64,000 nt of DNA, from assembly GCA_963805505.1 (NCBI GenBank), contig CAWDUP010000002.1, positions 682,001 through 746,000 on the forward strand. Direction: 5' to 3'. Below are positions 1 to 9,159 of this stretch, in pieces. Below the pieces are notes generated by a model that did no database searches, had not been told where the DNA came from, and worked only from the letters and a program-made list of their open reading frames with translations. Numbering within the stretch: position 1 is the stretch's first letter; each line of letters begins with the position of its first letter. The translations under genes were made by a program, and so were the position numbers. This DNA is from JANPBY01 sp963805505. Lineage in GTDB: Bacteria; Actinomycetota; Actinomycetes; DATJPE01.

Positions 1-1
1 G

Positions 2-211
2 CAGCCGCACGCCATGGTCGCGCCCAAGGAGCGGCGCTGGATCGCGCCGCTCATGGTGACCCTGTTCATCGTCGGGTTGGTCTATCTGGTGCTGTGGTAC
101 CTCGCGGGCAACGACATCCCCGTCATGAAGGACCTCAGCTCGCTGGTCAACGTGGCCATCGGCTTCGGGCTGATCCTCGGTGGTTTCGTCTGCGCGACGC
201 AGTGGCGTTGA
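2..211 (+). CDS. crgA: Cell division protein CrgA (5' end outside window)
   Basis: CrgA is a small membrane protein that joins the actinobacterial divisome and binds FtsZ, FtsI and related septal proteins. The visible part has two membrane segments, about residues 10-30 and 44-62 counted from the ATG at position 14, joined by a short loop with the PVMKDL turn typical of the family. The reading frame stays open to the window edge upstream of that ATG. Family members are usually about 80-95 aa, so roughly 20 residues are probably missing and the gene is given as partial. Its place near gyrA and the cyclophilin gene matches the mycobacterial and Streptomyces origin region. Confidence 0.85.
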   Translation, partial: QPHAMVAPKERRWIAPLMVTLFIVGLVYLVLWYLAGNDIPVMKDLSSLVNVAIGFGLILGGFVCATQWR

Positions 212-269
212 CGGGGCTGACGGGCCGTTGACCGGCTGACTTACACGGCTGTCATTCGTTCCACAGGGG

Positions 270-288
270 TTGTCCCCAGTGTGGACGA
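270..288. promoter_or_regulatory. Pair of DnaA-box-like 9-mers downstream of crgA
   Basis: TTGTCCCCA (270-278, plus) and TCGTCCACA (280-288, minus) face each other one base apart, in the gap between crgA and the thiolase gene. Each differs from the actinobacterial DnaA box TTGTCCACA by one base. They lie about 14 kb from the main origin. The function is inferred only. They could be a minor DnaA-binding site, or chance in GC-rich DNA. Confidence 0.35.
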
Positions 289-352
289 CGCACGACCGGT
301 CCGCTCGCCTTGAGGCTGGGCCGAAGGCGCGGTCGCTGCAGACCGAGCGTGA

Positions 353-1519
353 CTAGAGGCGTTCGAGGATGGTGGCGTTGGCCATCCCGCCGCCCTCGCA
401 CATCGTCTGAAGGCCGTACGCCGTCCCGCTGTGCACCAGGTGATGAACCAGGGTGGTCATCAGGCGCGCGCCCGACCCACCAAGCGGGTGCCCCAGGGCG
501 ATCGCGCCGCCGTGCACGTTCATGGACTTGGGATCGGCCCCGGTCTCTGCCAGCCACGCGAGCGGCACCGGGGCGAACGCCTCGTTGACCTCGAAGGCCC
601 CGATGTCGGCCAACGCCAGTCCGGAACGCTCGAGAGCCTTCGCTGTCGCGGGGATCGGGGCGGTGAGCATCATCACCGGGTCGTCACCGACAACCACGGC
701 CGTGTGGATGCGAGCCAATGGGCGCAGACCGAGGGCCGCGGCCTTCTCGCTGGTCATCATCAGCACAGCGGCGGCGCCGTCGGAGATCTGCGACGACGAC
801 GCGGCCGTCACCAGCCCGCCCTCCTTGAACGGCGTCTTGAGCGCGGCCAACCCCTCGAGCGTGCCGCCCCGCCGGATGCCCTCGTCCACGGTCACGACCT
901 CGCCCTGGGGGGTGGTCACGGGGACGAGCTGACTGTCGAAAGCCCCCGAGTCCGTCGCCGCGGCCGCCTTGTCGTGAGATTCAAGAGCAAAGCTGTCGAG
1001 CTGCTCGCGGGTCTGAGCCCAGGCGTGGGCGATGAGTTCGGCGCCGACACCCTGGTTGAACATCGGCGTCCCCGCCTGTTCGAGCGCGTCGGCATACCTC
1101 GCGAGCACCCGTGGACCGAAGGGCATCCCGCCGGCCACCGAGGAGCCCAGCGCGACCCGTGACATGGACTCGACCCCGCCCGCAACCACCACGTCGTACT
1201 GGCCGCTGATCAGGCCCGCGGCAGCAAAGTGCACCGACTGCTGCGAGGAGCCACATTGCCGGTCGACGGTCGTCCCGGGCACGGACTCCGGCCAGCCGGC
1301 AGCGAGCACCGCATTACGGCCGACGTTGAAGGTCTGCTCGCCGACCTGGGAGACACACCCCCAGATCACGTCATCCACGGCGGCAGGCTCGAGCTGGGTG
1401 CGCTCGACGATCGCCTCGAGCACCAGCGCAGACAGGTCAACGGGGTGGATCCCCGACAAGACACCCCCACGTCTGCCCACGGGAGTCCGTACAGCATCGA
1501 CGATGACAGCGTCCCTCAC
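353..1519 (-). CDS. Acetyl-CoA acetyltransferase (thiolase family)
   Basis: A 388-aa thiolase, which condenses or cleaves acyl-CoA thioesters (acetoacetyl-CoA or 3-ketoacyl-CoA) in the cytoplasm. The acyl-accepting cysteine lies in DRQCGSSQQ (C89). The catalytic NEAFA and GHPLGGSG motifs are near residues 310-350, and the second cysteine is in CEGGGMANA close to the C-terminus. The length is normal. The GTG start has an AGGAG element 7 nt upstream. Thiolases are not part of the conserved block around oriC, so this gene is probably a lineage-specific insertion between crgA and the rhomboid gene. The chain-length preference cannot be told from sequence. Confidence 0.9.
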   Translation of the reverse strand: MRDAVIVDAVRTPVGRRGGVLSGIHPVDLSALVLEAIVERTQLEPAAVDDVIWGCVSQVGEQTFNVGRNAVLAAGWPESVPGTTVDRQCGSSQQSVHFAAAGLISGQYDVVVAGGVESMSRVALGSSVAGGMPFGPRVLARYADALEQAGTPMFNQGVGAELIAHAWAQTREQLDSFALESHDKAAAATDSGAFDSQLVPVTTPQGEVVTVDEGIRRGGTLEGLAALKTPFKEGGLVTAASSSQISDGAAAVLMMTSEKAAALGLRPLARIHTAVVVGDDPVMMLTAPIPATAKALERSGLALADIGAFEVNEAFAPVPLAWLAETGADPKSMNVHGGAIALGHPLGGSGARLMTTLVHHLVHSGTAYGLQTMCEGGGMANATILERL

Positions 1520-1591
1520 GACCGACTCCTAGCCAGCAGCGACGTACCCAACGGATCCAGCAACGCGTCGATCCTACGTCTGGTCCGGCGG

Positions 1592-2482
1592 CTACCCGGC
1601 GTCTTGGATCTGGGAGACGTACGGGCCGTAGACCGGGCTGTCTTGCAGAGCCTGGGTGCGCGCACCCACAAGGAACACGCAGGCGATCAGCACGGCGATG
1701 CTTCCGACGACCGCGACGAGGTTGCGCAGTCGCGGCGGGGGGTACGCGAAGATCACCCCGAGGACCAGCCCCGCCGCCAGGCCCCCCAGATGCGCCCGCC
1801 AGTCGATCGACCCGGGAAACACGAAGGGAAGCGCCAGGTTGATGGCCACCAGCACGAGCAGGCCACGGACGTCGTAGTGCATCCGGTGGGCGACGACGAG
1901 CAGCGCCCCGAAGACGCCGAAGATCGCGCCAGAAGCTCCGACCGACGGCTGAAAGGGACTGTTGAACAGATAGGAGGAGACCCCTCCGGCAAACCCTGCC
2001 AAGAGGTAGAGCGCTGCGAAGCGCAGATGGCCGAGCCAGCGCTCGAGCGTTGGTCCGACGATCCACAGGGCGTACATGTTCAGCAGGATGTGGAAGATCC
2101 CCGCGTGCACGAGCATGACCGTCAGCAACCGGTAGTACTCGCCCGCCGCGATCTCGACGCCGACGAGCTCCAGGGCTCGGGTGACCGTGCCGTTGACACC
2201 ACCCGTGAGCAGCTGGAGAACGAAGACGAAGGCGGTCACCGCCACGATGACGCGGGTCACCAAGCCGTCGGAGGCCGGGATCCGACCACCGGCGACCGTC
2301 CGCGCCTCGCGTACACCGGCCGCGCCCTCCCGCACGCACTCGGGGCACTGGAACCCGACCGACGCCGACGTCATGCAATCGGGGCAGATCGGTCGGTCGC
2401 ACCGGGTGCACCGGATATAGGTCTCGCGGTCGGTGTGCCGGTAGCAGACCGGTGGTGCATCGACGCCAGGCTCGTCGGTCAT
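1592..2482 (-). CDS. Rhomboid intramembrane serine protease with N-terminal zinc-binding head
   Basis: A 296-aa rhomboid protease that cuts membrane proteins inside the bilayer. Residues 13-49 hold cysteine and histidine pairs (CYRH, CTRC, CPDC, CPEC) that look like a small B-box-type zinc finger. Six to seven membrane segments follow. The catalytic serine is in GASGAIFG (S184), the partner histidine is H231 (WRAHLGG), and HILLN supplies the oxyanion Asn135, so the enzyme should be active. The orthologue sits at the same place in mycobacteria and Streptomyces, next to the cyclophilin gene. The substrate is unknown. Confidence 0.93.
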   Translation of the reverse strand: MTDEPGVDAPPVCYRHTDRETYIRCTRCDRPICPDCMTSASVGFQCPECVREGAAGVREARTVAGGRIPASDGLVTRVIVAVTAFVFVLQLLTGGVNGTVTRALELVGVEIAAGEYYRLLTVMLVHAGIFHILLNMYALWIVGPTLERWLGHLRFAALYLLAGFAGGVSSYLFNSPFQPSVGASGAIFGVFGALLVVAHRMHYDVRGLLVLVAINLALPFVFPGSIDWRAHLGGLAAGLVLGVIFAYPPPRLRNLVAVVGSIAVLIACVFLVGARTQALQDSPVYGPYVSQIQDAG

Positions 2483-2530
2483 CCTTGCTCAGTCATCCCT
2501 TGTCGATCGTCGCGCTCGGCGGTTGCCGGC

Positions 2531-3061
2531 TCAGCTGTCCCGGCGCTCGACGCTCACGGACTCGATGACGACATCCTCACGAGGCCGATCTTGAGACCCC
2601 GTCGCTACCGCCGCGATCGCATCGACGACGGCCCGACCTGATGCGTCGGCGACCTCGCCGAAGATCGTGTGCTTGTGCGTCAGCCACGGAGTAGCGGCAA
2701 CGGTCACGAAGAACTGCGAGCCGTTCGTGTTAGCGCCCGAGTTGGCCATGGCCAGCAGGTAGGGCCGGTCGAAGACCAGCTCAGGGTGGAACTCGTCGGC
2801 GAACCGGTAGCCCGGGCCTCCGGTGCCGGTGCCCAACGGGTCGCCACCTTGGATCATGAAGTTCGGGATCACTCGATGAAAGATCGTCCCGTCATAGAGC
2901 CTTGCTGACGTCGCCTGCCCCGAGCGTGGATCCGTCCACTCGCGTGCCCCCTCGGCCAGCTCTACGAAGTTGGCCACCGTCTTGGGCGCATGGTTGGGCA
3001 GCAGCTCGATCTCGATGTCACCGTGATTGGTGTGCAGCGTGGTGAAAAGGCGCTCGGCCAC
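2531..3061 (-). CDS. ppiA: Peptidyl-prolyl cis-trans isomerase, cyclophilin type
   Basis: A 176-aa cyclophilin that speeds cis-trans isomerisation of Xaa-Pro bonds during protein folding. The core motifs FHRVIPNFMIQGGDP and NGSQFFVT, which line the active site, are present. There is no signal peptide, so it is cytoplasmic, like mycobacterial PpiA and Streptomyces cyclophilin A. The proposed GTG start lacks a clear Shine-Dalgarno sequence, but the N-terminus AERLFTTLHTNHGDIEIEL fits the family. It lies beside tRNA-Ala and the rhomboid gene, as in other actinobacteria. Confidence 0.95.
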   Translation of the reverse strand: MAERLFTTLHTNHGDIEIELLPNHAPKTVANFVELAEGAREWTDPRSGQATSARLYDGTIFHRVIPNFMIQGGDPLGTGTGGPGYRFADEFHPELVFDRPYLLAMANSGANTNGSQFFVTVAATPWLTHKHTIFGEVADASGRAVVDAIAAVATGSQDRPREDVVIESVSVERRDS

Positions 3062-3114
3062 AGATGGCTCGCTTCCCGGGAGTCGGTTTCATCCAACAGA
3101 TCGTGGAATGGACG

Positions 3115-3187
3115 TGGAGACGAGGGGAATCGAACCCCTAACCCCCGCCTTGCAAAGGCGGTGCTCTGCCAATTGAGCTACGTCCCC
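3115..3187 (-). tRNA. alaT: tRNA-Ala (TGC anticodon)
   Basis: The minus strand folds into a 73-nt cloverleaf. The acceptor arm starts GGGGACG and ends CGTCTCC plus A. The anticodon loop TTTGCAA gives anticodon TGC, and the T loop is GGTTCGATTCC. The 3' CCA is not encoded. In most actinobacteria this tRNA directly follows tRNA-Ile beside gyrA. Here it is separated from tRNA-Ile by an ABC exporter pair and the DLW-39 gene. Confidence 0.97.
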
Positions 3188-3267
3188 GGAAGGCTCAAGC
3201 CTAGCCCGGGGCGGGACACGGACCGAAACGCAGCCGTCTGACGCCGTTGACCTGCGACAGTGGTCGG

Positions 3268-4266
3268 GTGTCAGCCACACCCGCCCCACCCGCCACATCC
3301 GCCACCTGCGTCATCGAGGTCGTCGGAGCTCGCAAGACCTACACCAGGTTTAGACGTCCACCCGAGAAGGCGCTCGACGACCTCGACCTCGTCGTCGAGG
3401 CGGGTGGGGTGCATGGCTTTCTCGGCCCGAACGGGTCCGGCAAGACAACGACCATCCGCATGCTGCTCGGCCTCGTCGGCTCCGACGGTGGTGATCTGCG
3501 GCTGTTCGGCCGTCCGGTCCCGGCGTCGCTCCCCGAGGTCATCCCGAGCGTCGGGGCGCTCGTGGAGACCCCGTTGTTCTTCCCGAACTTCTCCGGACGA
3601 CTGAATCTCCGGCTGCTCGCCGACGTCGCCGGGGTGTCAGCGGCGCGCGTCGAGGAGTGTCTGGAGATCGTCGACCTACGCGATCGCGCAGCCGATCGCT
3701 TCAAGGGCTACTCGCTGGGCATGAAGCAGCGACTGGGGATCGCGGCCGCTCTGCTCAAGAAGCCGCGCCTGCTCATCCTCGACGAGCCCAGCAACGGCCT
3801 GGACCCTGCTGGGATCCGCGACGTCCGCGAACTCCTGCGCAGGCTCGGAACCGACGGACACACGACCGTGTTCTTGTCCAGCCACCTGCTTGGCGAGGTG
3901 CAGCAGGTGTGCGACCACGTGACGATCCTGGCGCGCGGTCGCCGGGTGGCTCATGGGCGAGTCAGCGAGGTGCTGGCCGCCTCGACCACCTCGGACGTAC
4001 GGCTGCGGGTGGCTGACCCGATGGGAGCCCATGCCGTCCTTGATCGGGCCGGCTTCCGGTTGACCTCCACGGGGGACGCCTGGACCGTGCACGACGTACC
4101 CGATCCTTCCGCCATCACCCGGGCGCTGTCCGACGCCGGGCACTACCTCAGCGAGCTGACCCCCGTCGCCGCTGATCTGGAGAGCGTGTTCCTCCAGCTG
4201 ACCGGGCAGTTGCCCGACCAGACCCCAGCCGCGGCCTCGACCGGCGCCGATGAGGTGGCGCGGTGA
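3268..4266 (+). CDS. ABC transporter ATP-binding protein (CcmA/DrrA type)
   Basis: The ATPase subunit of an ABC-2 type exporter, about 332 aa. Walker A is GPNGSGKTT, the signature is YSLGMKQRLGIAAALL, and Walker B is LLILDEPSNGLDP, followed by the switch histidine in LSSHLL. The C-terminal third resembles the accessory domain of DrrA-type proteins. The GTG at 3268 is chosen. A TTG at 3247 would add seven residues, and neither start has a strong ribosome-binding site. The stop overlaps the start of the permease gene by four bases (GTGA), so the two are translationally coupled. The substrate is unknown. The pair looks inserted between tRNA-Ala and tRNA-Ile. Confidence 0.9.
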   Translation: MSATPAPPATSATCVIEVVGARKTYTRFRRPPEKALDDLDLVVEAGGVHGFLGPNGSGKTTTIRMLLGLVGSDGGDLRLFGRPVPASLPEVIPSVGALVETPLFFPNFSGRLNLRLLADVAGVSAARVEECLEIVDLRDRAADRFKGYSLGMKQRLGIAAALLKKPRLLILDEPSNGLDPAGIRDVRELLRRLGTDGHTTVFLSSHLLGEVQQVCDHVTILARGRRVAHGRVSEVLAASTTSDVRLRVADPMGAHAVLDRAGFRLTSTGDAWTVHDVPDPSAITRALSDAGHYLSELTPVAADLESVFLQLTGQLPDQTPAAASTGADEVAR

Positions 4267-5300
4267 GCACGACGAGCACGGACAGCACGGAGCTGCTCGA
4301 ACCGCTCGATGGCCAGCCGCGGGCCAGCCTCGCGCGCAGCGAAGCCAGACGATTCGTGCATCGGCGGTTCATCCGATTGCTGGTGGCACTGATCGCCATC
4401 GGCTTCTTGACCGGGATCACGATCGCCTGGGTGCAGCACGCTCGGACCACCCCCGAGCTGCTCGCTCAGGCTCAGGAACGCATTCAGGACGACGTCGACC
4501 AGCAGAACAGCTATCGCGACGAGTGCCTCAAGGAGGACATCCCGCCGGGCATGAGCGCGGAGGAGTTCTGCGGCCCGCCGTTCACGGCGGAGAACTTCGG
4601 CGCTGACGCGACGTACTACCTTCCCAAGCAGCCCTTCCCGGCTGACCCGGGCATAGCCGACGCCGCCACCGGGATCGGATTCGCGGTCGCTGCGGTGATG
4701 TTCCTCCTCGGTGCCACCTGGATCGGAGCCGAGTGGTCGACCCGGTCGATGATGGCGCTGCTGTTCTGGGAACCGCGCCGACTGAAGGTCGCCGCCGTCA
4801 AGCTCGCCGTCTTGATCGCATCCGTCGCCGTCATCGCTGCCGTGGTCCAGCTGCTCTGGTTGGGCGCGGGCTTCGCCCTGGCCGCCACGAAGGGGACGAC
4901 GACCCTGTCACCGCATTTCTGGAACGACCTGGTAGGTCTGCAATGCAGAGCCGTACTCCTGGCCGTCTTGTCCAGTGTTGGCGGTTTCGCGCTGGCCAAT
5001 CTGCTGCGCAACACCGGCGCTGCCCTCGGGATCGGGTTCGTGTACTTCGCGATCCTGGAGACTGCGATCAGGGTGCTCAAACCCGCCTGGCAGCAGTGGC
5101 TGATCACGGACAACACCCTCGCCCTGATCACCAGGGGTGGCTGGCGGGTGTACATCTACGACCAGGGTTCGCCCTTCGATGGCGGCAGCGAGCGCGAGAT
5201 CCTGCTCTCCAACACCCACGGCGCCTTGGTGCTTTCGGTCGCCGTGGGCGTGGTGCTGATCGCTGGGATCTGGTCGTTCAAACGACGAGACCTGACCTAG
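4263..5300 (+). CDS. ABC-2 type transporter permease
   Basis: A 345-aa membrane protein coupled to the preceding ATPase gene by a GTGA overlap. One membrane segment lies near residues 40-60. A polar extracytoplasmic loop of about 75 residues containing two cysteines follows, then about five hydrophobic segments between residues 135 and 340. This layout is typical of ABC-2 permeases. The protein probably forms the membrane channel of the exporter. Nothing in the sequence reveals the substrate. The stop codon touches the 17-bp tandem array that separates this gene from the convergent DLW-39 gene. Confidence 0.85.
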   Translation: MSTTSTDSTELLEPLDGQPRASLARSEARRFVHRRFIRLLVALIAIGFLTGITIAWVQHARTTPELLAQAQERIQDDVDQQNSYRDECLKEDIPPGMSAEEFCGPPFTAENFGADATYYLPKQPFPADPGIADAATGIGFAVAAVMFLLGATWIGAEWSTRSMMALLFWEPRRLKVAAVKLAVLIASVAVIAAVVQLLWLGAGFALAATKGTTTLSPHFWNDLVGLQCRAVLLAVLSSVGGFALANLLRNTGAALGIGFVYFAILETAIRVLKPAWQQWLITDNTLALITRGGWRVYIYDQGSPFDGGSEREILLSNTHGALVLSVAVGVVLIAGIWSFKRRDLT

Positions 5301-5385
5301 GTCAGCGCACGTCCAAGCTCAGCGCACGTCCAAGCTCAGCGCACGTCCAGGCTCAGCGCACGTCCAGGCTCAGCGCAGGTCGAGC
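5301..5385. repeat. 17-bp tandem array, five copies, extending the 3' end of the DLW-39 gene
   Basis: Five head-to-tail units of CTCAGCGCACGTCCAAG begin at 5301, 5318, 5335, 5352 and 5369. Units 2-4 differ at one base; unit 1 differs only in its first base. The last unit (5369-5385) is the 3' end and stop codon of the DLW-39 gene, with three to four differences from the others. The other four units fill exactly the space up to the permease stop at 5300. The array therefore looks like an amplification of the final codons and TGA of the DLW-39 gene. Confidence 0.9.
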
Positions 5386-5504
5386 GACTCGTCGGTCGTC
5401 GCCTCGGTCCACAGGTCCTGCTCAGCTTGATCGGACTTGAACTTCTTGAAGACCACAGCCCCGATGGCGGCTGCAGCTGCGGTGATCACAAGGAGCTTCT
5501 TCAC
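5370..5504 (-). CDS. DLW-39 family mini-protein
   Basis: A 44-aa protein with an N-terminal hydrophobic stretch (KKLLVITAAAAAIGAVVF), a KKFK basic patch and the conserved EQDLWTEAT tail that names the DLW-39 family. The family is found in actinobacteria beside gyrA and tRNA-Ile, and its function is not known. The GTG start at 5504 matches the usual short family length. An upstream GTG or ATG would add a non-conserved leader. It is probably a single-pass membrane protein with a cytosolic acidic tail. Its final codons are repeated in the downstream 17-bp array. Confidence 0.85.
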   Translation of the reverse strand: MKKLLVITAAAAAIGAVVFKKFKSDQAEQDLWTEATTDESLDLR

Positions 5505-5544
5505 GGTCTTACCCTTCGTCGGGGCGTGCCCTGTGCGGGGAAAT

Positions 5545-5586
5545 TGCCAAGGAGTGCCAAAGTGCCAACCAGTGCCAAGGAGTGCC
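5545..5586. repeat. Phased TGCC direct repeats between tRNA-Ile and the DLW-39 gene
   Basis: TGCC units start at 5545, 5555, 5563, 5573 and 5583, most followed by AA. The 14-mer TGCCAAGGAGTGCC occurs perfectly at 5545-5558 and again at 5573-5586. The spacing is close to one DNA turn, so the units face one side of the helix. They lie 40-80 bp upstream of the DLW-39 start and just beyond the 3' end of tRNA-Ile. They could be a regulator-binding site, but no known consensus is recognised. Confidence 0.6.
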
Positions 5587-5601
5587 GAGACGAGCATGGC
5601 G

Positions 5602-5675
5602 TGGGCCTAGGAGGACTTGAACCTCCGACCTCTTCCTTATCAGGGAAGCGCTCTAACCGTCTGAGCTATAGGCCC
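5602..5675 (-). tRNA. ileT: tRNA-Ile (GAT anticodon)
   Basis: The minus strand forms a 74-nt cloverleaf. The acceptor arm begins GGGCCTA and ends TAGGCCC plus A, the anticodon loop is CTGATAA (anticodon GAT), and the T loop is GGTTCAAGTCC. CCA is not encoded. It follows the DUF3566 gene, as in Mycobacterium and Streptomyces. Confidence 0.97.
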
Positions 5676-5737
5676 CGCACGAGCCGTCGCAGCGTACCCG
5701 ACCGTTCGAGCGCCCCACAAAGCCGATCCACCCCCGG

Positions 5738-6426
5738 TCAGGCCTCTTCGGAGAGCGTGACTTCCAGGCCCCCAACCAGACCGGAGGTGAGGTTGTAGAG
5801 GAACGCGCACAAGGTCGCGAGTGCCGTGATCAGCACCACCTGGATCACGGCCAGCATCAAGGCGACGCCCATCACGCGGCGCAGCGACAGAATCTGCACC
5901 ACGGAGATGGATGACCCGGAGCCGGTGATGTCGCCGACCGTACGGTCGACGGAGACGAAGACCCCCCCACCGGCGAGCAGCTGCCACAGGAGCCAGACGG
6001 CCACGATCAGGACGATCCCGCCAGCAAGCGACAGGACGAAGCTGATCTTCATGACCGACCACGGGTCGACTTGGCTGACACTGAGCCGAGCCTTGCGGAC
6101 GGCGCCCACTCCGGCTTGCGGCACCGCCGTAACCATCGCGCCCGTAGGAGGGCCGAAGTCGTCCGGCGGGTCGAGCCGTTCCGCCTTGCCGGCGCCGGCC
6201 AGCTCCTCGTCCCACACGCGGTCGGCTGACCCCCCAGGGCCCCAGGTGTCGGTCGGCGGTCGTCCCGATGGGTGCCGATCCACCGGCCTCCCCGGAGCGG
6301 GGTTGGTCACCCGCGGGGTCGATCCCGTGGTGGCAGGGCCAGAGCGGCTGCTCGAGCCGGATCGACTGACGCCCTGATCGGGCGGGCGCCCGCCGGTTGA
6401 CGGGCGTGATCCGGAGGGATCCCCGC

Positions 6427-6430
<4 letters not shown>
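5738..6430 (-). CDS. DUF3566 transmembrane protein
   Basis: A 230-aa protein. Residues 1 to about 115 are low-complexity and rich in Gly, Pro, Ser and Arg. The conserved DUF3566 domain starts at RKARLSVSQVDPWSVMK and contains two membrane segments, about residues 130-150 and 190-215, around an extracytoplasmic loop. It ends with the short tail LEVTLSEEA. The start overlaps the gyrA stop by four bases (ATGA). The gene is found after gyrA across actinobacteria (Rv0007-like). The mycobacterial relative has been linked to cell shape and wall growth, but the molecular role is unclear. Confidence 0.9.
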
Positions 6431-9087
<2,657 letters not shown>

Positions 9088-9159
9088 GAGAGGCCTTTCG
9101 TGTGGCGGCTGGCGAGAACCGGGCGTCGGGGCACGACGAGGTGTCCCTCAGATTCCGCG

